Positions 1 to 6,613 of a stretch of DNA of 6,982 bases are shown here, in pieces; the stretch's first letter is position 1, and the number at the start of each line of letters is the position of its first letter. The DNA is from Candidatus Sulfotelmatobacter sp. (GTDB lineage: Bacteria; Acidobacteriota; Terriglobia; Terriglobales; Acidobacteriaceae). Position numbers and translations under genes: made by a program. Below the pieces are notes generated by a model, which made no database searches, had not been told where the DNA came from, and was given only the letters and a program-made list of their open reading frames with translations. The stretch spans positions 1 through 6,982 of the forward strand of contig JASICF010000610.1 in NCBI GenBank assembly GCA_030044775.1, read 5' to 3'.

Positions 1-1977
1 GTTGAAGCGGAGCACTGCTCGAATCCGGTGGATGCCGTCGAGCAGGTCACCACGCAATCATTTCAGATCGTTATCACAGACTGGAAAGACCAACCGGAAG
101 CCGCATTCCTTCTGAAGACTGCCCGCGACCTGAAGGCAGCGGCACGGCCGTTAACGCTGGCAATCGTCAATGAAGAGGCACGGCCTCATGCTCTACAGGC
201 GGGGGCTAATTCAGTTCTGCTGAAACCGATCCGTCCGGAACAGGTTCGGGACACAATGAGCACGGCGTGCCAGCTATTGCAGTCGAAATTTCAAGCGGGC
301 CCGCCTGCAGCGACGCGGACGCCATGGCAGGGCACAGGCTCTAACGCCGGAGGAGCAAGCGCCGCAGCCTCTGCACCTGCTCCCGCTTTCACGGCTCAAG
401 CCCCGGAGAAACTTCGCGCGGGAGAATTTCTTCAGTCAACCGGACCCGCACCGGGATCGCAGTTCGACACGGAAAGCGAAGTGCGCGATGCGATTGAGGC
501 TTCCAGCGTCTCGGTTGATTCGCTCACCGAGCTCGAGCCCATGGCTGCTGCCGTCCAGGAGGTTCCAGAAGCGAAACCAGAGCCGAAGGAAGCGCTGACG
601 GGGTGGGCGGCCTTACAGGCGCGGCTGTCGAAGTCGGCGCCGGCACCGCTCAAGGACGCGCCCGCGAAGGGCGAACTGATCTCGTATGACGATCCATCGT
701 CTCTTGCGCCAGCGGGGACAAGCGAATTCGAGAGTCTTCCCACGCCGGCTGTGAAGCAGCCGGTCGCGGCGCAGAATGTGGCGAAGATCGTGCCGAGAGA
801 AGAAGCTGCGGTATCGCGAGCAGCTGGCGAATTGGAAGACGAAAATGCCGAAATAGCATCCGTGAGGCCGCGTGCAAAGCACGGCAAGACTCTTGTTTTA
901 GGGTTTGCTGTGGTGAGCATAATACTTGTAGCGCTGCCACGAACCCGAGAAAAGCTGAGGGCGTTCTCGCGCACGGGTGCACGCGCGGCGCTGCGGTGGC
1001 TGAACCCGCCACCTCCGCCGATGCCGCAAACGGTAACGCAGCACGACAGCTTTGGCCAGCCTGACGACGAATATAAGCTGCCGGCAACGGCCAATATTCC
1101 GGATTCGACCACCGATCCATCGAAGATCGAAGTAGTTCCGGTGGTGGATCCAACTGCGAAACCCGATAAGTCTGCGGGAGCCAATGCCGGACAAACACAA
1201 GCTGTAGCGGGGACAAATGGAGCCCAGCCGGGTGGCGAGCAATCCGCAGCGTCGAGTCAAAACGGTGCGCCCGATCAGAATGCGCCGACATCAACGCAGA
1301 ATTCGCAGAATCCGGCGGTTGTCCCTCCGATCGGGAATCCGGTTGCCGGCGCAATAGGGAATACAGCAGCGAGTTCGGGAACGACGTCTCCAGCAACTCT
1401 CGGCACTGTAACGCAGCCTCAACCGGCCCAGGCTCAATCTGCGTCGAGCCAACCGACTGCACTTCCGGCATCCCCACCGCGGCCATCCGGACCAGTCGCG
1501 CAGCCAACACCGGCACAAGATGCTCAGCTTGGCTCAGCCTCCCCGCCGGCCGCACATAGCAGTCCGACGCCACAGGTTTCGGCATCGCAATTAGCCGGCA
1601 TTCCTTCCAGCCTGAAGTCCCAAGTGGGCTCCACAGCGCCAGACATGAGCGGTGTAAAACCGGACGATTCGTCGCAATCGTCGATTGAACCGGTAACGCT
1701 GCCCGAGTCGGAGTTGCGCGCGCTGCTGATACAAGCCACCGATCCACAATATCCGGAAGCGGCAAAGGCGAGTGGGCAGCAGGGCAGCGTGGTTCTACAA
1801 GTACTGATCGGAGCCAATGGCGCCGTCCAGGATGCCAAATTCGTGCAGGGATCGTTTGTCTTTGCGCGCGCCGCCATCGATGCCGTAAAGCAGTGGCGCT
1901 ACAAGCCGTATTCCATGAACGGGCGCGCAGTCTCCGTGCAGAGCGTGATCACGCTGACTTTCAAGCCTCCGGCCTGA
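1..1977 (+). CDS. Receiver-like domain/TonB C-terminal domain fusion protein (5' end outside window)
   Basis: The reading frame is open from base 1, so the gene begins upstream; the GTG at 28 lies inside the receiver domain and is not a credible start. Numbering visible codons from base 1, residues 1-95 look like the second half of a response-regulator receiver: a hydrophobic strand ending in the phospho-acceptor-like Asp27 (IVITDW), then Lys75-Pro76 in VLLKPI. Residues about 100-295 are Ala/Pro/Glu-rich and probably cytoplasmic. Residues 297-313 (TLVLGFAVVSIILVALP) form one membrane helix. About 340-570 is a Pro/Ala/Ser/Gln/Asn-rich spacer long enough to cross a periplasm. Residues 572-658 match the TonB C-terminal domain, with YPEAA at 584-588 and WRYKPY at 632-637. 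Known role of that domain: contact with TonB-dependent outer-membrane receptors to transmit proton-motive energy. The fusion suggests that phosphorylation or another cytoplasmic signal controls TonB action, which is inference. Domain calls are firm; substrate and partner are unknown. Confidence 0.85.
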   Translation, partial: VEAEHCSNPVDAVEQVTTQSFQIVITDWKDQPEAAFLLKTARDLKAAARPLTLAIVNEEARPHALQAGANSVLLKPIRPEQVRDTMSTACQLLQSKFQAGPPAATRTPWQGTGSNAGGASAAASAPAPAFTAQAPEKLRAGEFLQSTGPAPGSQFDTESEVRDAIEASSVSVDSLTELEPMAAAVQEVPEAKPEPKEALTGWAALQARLSKSAPAPLKDAPAKGELISYDDPSSLAPAGTSEFESLPTPAVKQPVAAQNVAKIVPREEAAVSRAAGELEDENAEIASVRPRAKHGKTLVLGFAVVSIILVALPRTREKLRAFSRTGARAALRWLNPPPPPMPQTVTQHDSFGQPDDEYKLPATANIPDSTTDPSKIEVVPVVDPTAKPDKSAGANAGQTQAVAGTNGAQPGGEQSAASSQNGAPDQNAPTSTQNSQNPAVVPPIGNPVAGAIGNTAASSGTTSPATLGTVTQPQPAQAQSASSQPTALPASPPRPSGPVAQPTPAQDAQLGSASPPAAHSSPTPQVSASQLAGIPSSLKSQVGSTAPDMSGVKPDDSSQSSIEPVTLPESELRALLIQATDPQYPEAAKASGQQGSVVLQVLIGANGAVQDAKFVQGSFVFARAAIDAVKQWRYKPYSMNGRAVSVQSVITLTFKPPA

Positions 1978-2011
1978 GACTCGTTGACGGATCGATCCGG
2001 AAGCCGTCTCA
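1975..2011 (+). terminator. Weak hairpin at the end of the TonB-type gene
   Basis: TGAGAC at 1975-1980, overlapping the stop codon, is the inverse of GTCTCA at 2006-2011. Between them lies the 12-base perfect palindrome CGGATCGATCCG (1988-1999). Together they could fold into a two-part hairpin at the end of the message. A T-run (2032-2036) occurs only about 20 bases further on, so this is not a classical intrinsic terminator. It could equally be chance or a 3'-end stabiliser. Confidence 0.2.
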
Positions 2012-2099
2012 ATCTCGTCCGGAGAAGAGGGTTTTTCGCAGGTTACCGGCGAGGCTCGAATTAGGAGCATCGCAGGGGGAAAAACCGGCATCTACCGGA

Positions 2100-2105
2100 T
2101 ATAAT
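2100..2105 (+). promoter_or_regulatory. Probable promoter -10 box for the S41 gene
   Basis: A perfect TATAAT lies in the intergenic gap, 47 bases before the ATG at 2153. Transcription from it would start near 2112 and give a leader of about 40 bases. No good -35 hexamer is seen at 16-18 bases upstream (the region around 2077-2082 reads GGGAAA), and the extended TG element is absent. The call therefore rests on the -10 box and its position. A purine-rich AGAAGAAG at 2139-2146 could act as a weak ribosome binding site, six bases before the ATG. Confidence 0.45.
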
Positions 2106-2152
2106 GGGAACAAGTCTCTCGGGAAGTCAGTCCTTTCCAGAAGAAGAATTGA

Positions 2153-3370
2153 ATGTCCATGAAAATTAAGGCTGCGGTTCTGGTTTCGTCGTTTGCTGTG
2201 CTGTTATTCGTCGTAGTTGGGTCGCTTGGCGGCGTCCACGCCTCCTCGAACGACGGCGCATATCAGCAGATGCAGGTTTACAGCGAAGTATTGTCGCGGG
2301 TGCAAAACGAGTACGTCGTCGATCCCGATATCCCCAAGGTCACCAACGGCGCTTTGCATGGGCTCCTCGAGTCCCTCGACCCAAACTCGAGCTACCTCGC
2401 GCCAGACGCCTACAAGGAATACAAAGCCCACAAAGCGGAAGGCCGAGGCGAGATTGGAGCCACGATCTCCAAGCGCTTTGGGTACGCCGATGTGGTATCG
2501 GTTTTGCCAGGTTCTCCAGCCGATAAGGCAGGCATTGAAGATACGGACATCTTCGAATCCATCGAGGGCAAAAGCACGCGAGACATGTCGCTTCCCGAGA
2601 TTCGCGACATATTGGCTGGACCGGTCGGATCAACGGTGAACTTATCGGTTGTGCGGGCGCGGCGAGCCGAGCCAGAGAAGATGTCGATCACGCGCGCAAT
2701 CGTTACCGTGCCAGTGGTTTCCGACAAGATTCTGGAGGATGGCGTCGGTTATATCAAAGCGGACGCGCTGGACAAAGGCAAGGCAGAAGAGATTGCCGCC
2801 AAAATTAAAGCGCTCGAAAAACAAGGAGCCAAGAAGCTGGTTCTCGATCTGCGGAACAGCTCAGACGGGGAGGAAAGTGAAGGCATCGCCGTGGCCAATC
2901 TTTTCCTGAATCATGGCACGATCACCTATCTCCAGGGGCAAAAATATCCGCGCGAGGCGTTTAATGCGGATCCGGCCAAAACGGTCACCTCGCTTCCGGT
3001 GGCGGTGCTGGTAAATAAAGGAACGGCCGGACCTGCCGAGATTGTGGCGGCGGCGCTTCTGGAAAATGCCCGCGGCGACGTGGTGGGCGATAAGACTTTC
3101 GGGGCGGGATCGGTACAGAAGACGATCGATCTGCCGGATGGCGGAGCAGTGATTTTGTCGGTCGCAAAATATTATTCGCCCAGCGGCAAAGCTATTCAGG
3201 ATGTCGCAGTGACTCCCAATGTCATGGTTGCCGACGCGACGGATAACATCATCACGGACGATGACGATGACACGCCATCGGCCGCTGAGGGGCCAGAAAC
3301 CACGCCCAAGAATGTTCCGGATGATCAGCTGCAAAAGGCGATCGAGGTATTGAAGAGCAGAGCAAGCTAG
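2153..3370 (+). CDS. Exported S41-family (CtpA-like) peptidase homologue, probably catalytically inactive
   Basis: This 405-residue protein has the usual order and length of a C-terminal processing peptidase. Residues 5-30 form a signal peptide with a likely cleavage site after VHA (A30). Residues 36-95 are the S41 N-terminal helical region with SLDPNSSYLAP. Residues 98-182 are a PDZ domain, and 190-360 the protease core ending in YYSPSGKAIQ. Active CtpA/Prc enzymes use Ser and Lys in motifs like SASASEI and TFGKGSVQ. Here the matching segments are TAGPAEI (291-297) and TFGAGSVQ (315-322): Gly293 and Ala318 replace Ser and Lys. They are 25 residues apart, exactly the spacing of Ser430 and Lys455 in E. 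coli Prc. Gln322, matching the third residue of the CtpB triad, remains. The frame is intact and the PDZ and core motifs are well kept, so this looks like a maintained non-catalytic homologue rather than a decayed gene. The C-terminus carries a run of five Asp (369-373). The start could also be the ATG at 2159; 2153 fits the weak AGAAGAAG site better. It has its own promoter-like box and terminator, so it is probably monocistronic. Confidence 0.88.
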   Translation: MSMKIKAAVLVSSFAVLLFVVVGSLGGVHASSNDGAYQQMQVYSEVLSRVQNEYVVDPDIPKVTNGALHGLLESLDPNSSYLAPDAYKEYKAHKAEGRGEIGATISKRFGYADVVSVLPGSPADKAGIEDTDIFESIEGKSTRDMSLPEIRDILAGPVGSTVNLSVVRARRAEPEKMSITRAIVTVPVVSDKILEDGVGYIKADALDKGKAEEIAAKIKALEKQGAKKLVLDLRNSSDGEESEGIAVANLFLNHGTITYLQGQKYPREAFNADPAKTVTSLPVAVLVNKGTAGPAEIVAAALLENARGDVVGDKTFGAGSVQKTIDLPDGGAVILSVAKYYSPSGKAIQDVAVTPNVMVADATDNIITDDDDDTPSAAEGPETTPKNVPDDQLQKAIEVLKSRAS

Positions 3371-3390
3371 TCTTGAAAGCAGGGGTTCCG

Positions 3391-3422
3391 GTTGCGCACC
3401 GCAGGGTGCGCGACTTTTTTTT
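3391..3422 (+). terminator. Strong intrinsic terminator after the S41 gene
   Basis: GTTGCGCACC (3391-3400) pairs with GGTGCGCGAC (3405-3414) over ten positions, with one T-G wobble and a four-base GCAG loop. It is followed at once by eight T (3415-3422). This is a textbook Rho-independent terminator 20 bases after the S41 stop codon. It separates the S41 transcript from the penicillin-binding protein gene downstream. Confidence 0.9.
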
Positions 3423-3510
3423 GCGACTAAGTTGCGGTTCAGCGTTTCGACTCGCCGTCGCGGCTCTCTGCCTGCGACCTGCCGTGCGACTACCGAAGCT
3501 CTACTCGCCC

Positions 3511-3519
3511 TGCTATCCT
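3511..3519 (+). promoter_or_regulatory. Probable extended -10 promoter giving a near-leaderless mRNA
   Basis: TGCTATCCT is an extended -10 element (TG-n-TATCCT) ending 14 bases before the ATG at 3534. Initiation about seven bases downstream would leave a leader of only 7-8 bases. No Shine-Dalgarno sequence is visible before this ATG (the bases just upstream read CATCTCGCC), which agrees with leaderless-type initiation. There is no convincing -35 box, which an extended -10 can tolerate. The upstream terminator means the gene needs its own promoter. Confidence 0.45.
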
Positions 3520-3533
3520 GAACCCATCTCGCC

Positions 3534-5762
3534 ATGAAGTCGGTTGCCGAAGATCTTCCACCGATCGATATCGCCGGGGGAAAGCTGGTGGGCCGCGTGC
3601 TGGTGGGCCTGCTGCTGTTTATTTCCGCGCTGGCGGGCGCGACGGCGGGACTGCTGCTGGTCTACACCACAGATCTGCCGCAGGTAGAAGCCCTCGAGGC
3701 GTACCGTCCAAGTTCGATCACAGAGTTGTACGACGATCATGGGCGTGTGATCGGCTCCTTTGCGTTGCAGCGGCGCGTGGTCGCCAGTTACGATGATTTC
3801 CCTCCCGTGCTGCGCGATGCCCTGATTTCAATTGAAGACAAGGATTTCTACCGCCATTCGGGCATTAATTTTTGGCGAATCGCGGGAGCAGCCTACAGGG
3901 ATATCCGATCCGGCGGCAGGGTACAAGGTGCGTCGACGCTCACCATGCAACTGGCGCGAAACCTGTTTCTGTCGCCCGATCGTTCGTTTCATCGAAAAGT
4001 GGAGGAGGCGCTGCTTGCGATCCAGATCGAGCGCCGCTTCACGAAGCCGCAAATCTTTACCCTTTATTCCAATCAGATTTTTCTGGGACACGGCGTCTAC
4101 GGCTTCGAGGCAGCCTCGGAATTTTATTTCAGCAAGCCTGCCCGCCAGTTGACGCTTCCCGAAGCCGCACTGCTCGCCGGTTTACCGAAGGGGCCGGGTG
4201 TGTATTCGCCGATCAACCATCCGGAGCGGGCACTCAAGCGCCGGAACCTGGTGATCGATGCCATGCTTGAGGATGGAAAAATCACTTCAGCGCAGGCCGA
4301 AGCCGCCCGTTCTACGCCGCTGGTGCTGAATCTGCAGCACGACCCGAACTCGCTGGCTCCTTACTTTGTAGAGGAAATCCGGCGGTATCTGGAAACGAAG
4401 TATGGAGCCGATCAGGTGCATGAGGGCGGCCTGCGAGTTTATACGTCGCTCGACATGGATTTGCAGAAATCTGCCAACCGCGCCGTGTTGGACGGACTGG
4501 CTGCGTATGAACGCCGTCACGGATGGAAGGGACATCTTGAGAATGTCGCCTCCGAAGGAATTCCGATCGATAAATATGAGCATCCCGATTGGGAGAACGA
4601 ACCGGAGGTCAACGGATATATTCACGCGGTTGTGACGTCTTCGGGCGCGGGAATTGCCACGGTGAAGTTCGGAGAGTATCTGGCGGCGATCGGGCAGGCA
4701 GATGTTGCATGGACGCAAAAGAAAATTCCGGAATTGTTACGGCCGGGAGACATCTGCTATGTCAGGATTCTGGCGCTGAATTCGAATGGCGCTGCGCGCG
4801 TGACTCTGGAACAGGATTCGGGAACACAAGGCTCGCTGGTTGCAGTCGACAATGCAACCGGTGGAATTAAAGCCCTCGTCGGCGGAAGAGATTTCAGCGA
4901 ATCGAAATTCGATCGCGCGACGCAGGCGTTACGGCAGGTTGGCTCCTCCTTCAAGCCTTATGTGTACACTGCGGCGATTGACCGGGGGGCAAGCCCGGAC
5001 GACACTATTCTCGATGAGCCGGTGACTTTCGAAACTGAGTCGGGGCCGTATTCGCCCCACAATTACGATGAAAAATATGAAGGCGTGATTTCTCTGCGCA
5101 GGGCGCTGGCGCAATCGCGCAATATTCCTGCGCTCAAACTTGCCGACAAGGTTGGCATCAAGACGGTCATCGACTACGCTGAGCGCTTCGGAATTACCTC
5201 CCGCATGCCACCCTATTTGCCGGTTGCGCTGGGCTCGGCCGAAATCACTCTGATGGAGCAGACTTCCGCATATAGCGTTTTCCCGAACGATGGAGTTAGG
5301 GTGCTTCCCCGCTACATAACCAAGGTCACGGATTACGAAGGACGCGTGCTGGAGGAGGATTATCCCGAAGTGAAGGATGTGGTAAGCGAGCACACAGCGC
5401 GAATCATGACCGCGATGCTGCGCGAAGTGGTGCTGCATGGAACCGGAATGGCCGCGTCGAAACTGCCCTTCCCAGTCGCCGGAAAAACTGGGACGACCAA
5501 CGATTTCACGGACGCGTGGTTTGTCGGATTTTCTCCGACGATGAGTTGCGGCGTATGGCTCGGATTTGACGAAAAAAAATCGCTGGGAGACAAGGAAACT
5601 GGCACCCGCGCCGCTCTGCCGATCTGGATGAATTTTATGACCGCAGCCATGGCGGGCAAAGACCCTGGCCAGTTCCAGCCGGCGCCGAACGTTCCCGGGA
5701 CGAACTTCGCGCAAAAACTTGACACGCCCGATACAGCTGTTGGAGGGGATGAAACCCAGTAA
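3534..5762 (+). CDS. mrcA: Class A penicillin-binding protein (PBP1A-type transglycosylase/transpeptidase)
   Basis: A bifunctional peptidoglycan synthase: it polymerises lipid II into glycan strands and cross-links stem peptides on the outer face of the inner membrane. The 742 residues hold a short cytoplasmic tail, a membrane helix at about 18-44, and a GT51 domain at about 70-245. The GT51 motifs are EDKDFYRHSG (101-110, catalytic Glu101), GASTLTMQLARN (132-143) and RKVEEA (second Glu158). A linker and a small beta-rich insert follow (about 335-430). The transpeptidase domain (about 433-705) has SSFK (471-474, nucleophile Ser471), SRN (528-530) and KTG (651-653). All key residues are present, so the enzyme should be active. 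An in-frame TGA at 3519-3521 rules out any earlier start, so the ATG at 3534 is the first possible. The C-terminal tail is short, with no PASTA or other extra domain; PASTA repeats are instead supplied by the next gene, 56 bases downstream. The symbol is given by family resemblance; ponA is an alternative name. Confidence 0.96.
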   Translation: MKSVAEDLPPIDIAGGKLVGRVLVGLLLFISALAGATAGLLLVYTTDLPQVEALEAYRPSSITELYDDHGRVIGSFALQRRVVASYDDFPPVLRDALISIEDKDFYRHSGINFWRIAGAAYRDIRSGGRVQGASTLTMQLARNLFLSPDRSFHRKVEEALLAIQIERRFTKPQIFTLYSNQIFLGHGVYGFEAASEFYFSKPARQLTLPEAALLAGLPKGPGVYSPINHPERALKRRNLVIDAMLEDGKITSAQAEAARSTPLVLNLQHDPNSLAPYFVEEIRRYLETKYGADQVHEGGLRVYTSLDMDLQKSANRAVLDGLAAYERRHGWKGHLENVASEGIPIDKYEHPDWENEPEVNGYIHAVVTSSGAGIATVKFGEYLAAIGQADVAWTQKKIPELLRPGDICYVRILALNSNGAARVTLEQDSGTQGSLVAVDNATGGIKALVGGRDFSESKFDRATQALRQVGSSFKPYVYTAAIDRGASPDDTILDEPVTFETESGPYSPHNYDEKYEGVISLRRALAQSRNIPALKLADKVGIKTVIDYAERFGITSRMPPYLPVALGSAEITLMEQTSAYSVFPNDGVRVLPRYITKVTDYEGRVLEEDYPEVKDVVSEHTARIMTAMLREVVLHGTGMAASKLPFPVAGKTGTTNDFTDAWFVGFSPTMSCGVWLGFDEKKSLGDKETGTRAALPIWMNFMTAAMAGKDPGQFQPAPNVPGTNFAQKLDTPDTAVGGDETQ

Positions 5763-5799
5763 AAACGCCGACCTGGGGTGGACTTTTGCTGCGGTGTTT

Positions 5800-5806
5800 G
5801 AGGTGA
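5800..5806 (+). promoter_or_regulatory. Ribosome binding site for the PASTA gene
   Basis: GAGGTGA lies 12 bases before the ATG at 5819, a good match to the Shine-Dalgarno consensus at a slightly long spacing. Its TGA (5804-5806) is also an in-frame stop, so the gene cannot start further upstream. Together these fix the start at 5819. Confidence 0.6.
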
Positions 5807-5818
5807 CTTCGACCGAAT

Positions 5819-6607
5819 ATGAAGCCCTTGTTTCGAATCGTGTTTCTTGCGCTGGCGATGTTGCTTGTGGCCATGGTCTCGGGCCTGATGGCCATGCGGT
5901 TTGCTATTCATGGGCAAGAGGTGCAGGTTCCGGGCATCGTCGGCATGACGCCCGCCGAAGCCGAGCGCACGCTGGCAGGACTCGGACTGGAAATGAACGT
6001 GGAGCGGCAGTATTACAGCCCGCAAATTCCGGAGGGGAGAATCATGATGCAGCTCCCGATGCCCGGCATCAAGGTTCGGCGGGGATGGGAAGTACGGGTG
6101 GCGCAAAGCATGGGGCCGCAGCGAGTTTCGATTCCGGACGTAACCGGCGAGAGCGAGCGAGCGGCGGAGCTGAACATCCGACGCCGCGGCCTGGAGCTGT
6201 CATCGACCGCGGAAATCCAAATGGCGGGAATGCCACCCAATCAAGTGCTGGCGCAAAGTCCTCCCGCAAACGCACGCCAGGTAGCGGCTCCGAGAACGAA
6301 TCTTCTGATCAGCGCAGCCGCTACGCCGGCGGCATTTGTGATGCCGAGCTTCGTGGGACAATCGCTCGGCGCAGCCACACGGGCTTTACAGGATGCGGGA
6401 TTCAAACTCGGAAGCGTCACGGTAGCGCCTCCTCCAACCACGCAGCCCCCAGCACCGACCTCGCCCGGAGCAGGAACATCGACTGCAACCGCGCCAACTC
6501 CGGCCCCGTCGTCGCAGCCAGTGCCAGCGAGCGTGATCGTGGCGCAAACGCCGCCGGCCGGGCAAAAGGTTCTGTCTGGCGCCGTGGTGAACTTCGAAGT
6601 GCGATGA
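5819..6607 (+). CDS. Membrane-anchored three-PASTA-repeat protein
   Basis: A 262-residue protein with a short basic N-terminus, a membrane anchor at about 5-27 with no clear cleavage site, and then three PASTA domains outside the membrane. Repeat 1 (about 34-97) starts with VQVPGIVGMTPAEAE, repeat 2 (about 101-167) with VSIPDVTGESERAAE, and repeat 3 (about 172-262) with FVMPSFVGQSLGAATRAL. Repeats 1 and 2 keep the usual late segment around a Pro, as in AQSPPA (145-150). Repeat 3 is split by a Pro/Thr/Ala-rich insert of about 35 residues (203-237) before AQTPPAG and the final strand. PASTA domains bind peptidoglycan fragments or beta-lactam-like stems and are usually fused to PknB-type kinases or PBP2x-type enzymes. 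Here there is no kinase or transpeptidase domain. The gene follows the class A penicillin-binding protein by 56 bases with no terminator between, so the two are probably co-transcribed. It likely helps localise or regulate cell-wall synthesis, which is inference from context. Confidence 0.9.
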   Translation: MKPLFRIVFLALAMLLVAMVSGLMAMRFAIHGQEVQVPGIVGMTPAEAERTLAGLGLEMNVERQYYSPQIPEGRIMMQLPMPGIKVRRGWEVRVAQSMGPQRVSIPDVTGESERAAELNIRRRGLELSSTAEIQMAGMPPNQVLAQSPPANARQVAAPRTNLLISAAATPAAFVMPSFVGQSLGAATRALQDAGFKLGSVTVAPPPTTQPPAPTSPGAGTSTATAPTPAPSSQPVPASVIVAQTPPAGQKVLSGAVVNFEVR

Positions 6608-6613
6608 GGAGTT

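Noticed and set aside
28..30. GTG as the start codon of the TonB-type gene.
   Set aside because: The frame is open upstream to base 1, and the residues there continue the receiver fold, so the real start is outside the window.
650..1765. A 371-codon minus-strand open frame opposite the TonB-type gene.
   Set aside because: It is antisense to the low-complexity spacer and has no recognisable motif. The plus frame continues into a clear TonB domain. Long antisense frames are common opposite Ala/Pro/Ser-rich genes.
1893..2162. An 89-codon plus-strand frame bridging the first intergenic gap.
   Set aside because: It overlaps the conserved TonB C-terminal coding region in another frame, shows no motif and ends just inside the S41 gene.
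3029..3106. The idea that the S41 gene is a pseudogene because its active site is lost.
   Set aside because: There is no frameshift or premature stop over 405 codons. The signal peptide, PDZ domain and core are intact, and it has a promoter-like box and a strong terminator. A maintained non-catalytic protein fits better.
3422..3492. TGCGACTA occurs twice (3422-3429 and 3485-3492) in the gap before the penicillin-binding protein gene, with a further TGCGAC between them.
   Set aside because: The repeats are short, irregularly spaced and overlap the terminator tail. There is no sign of an operator with fixed spacing or symmetry.
2861..3535. A 224-codon minus-strand open frame covering the end of the S41 gene and the intergenic gap.
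   Set aside because: It runs through a strong terminator and antisense to conserved S41 motifs. Its translation is Arg-rich with no family signal.
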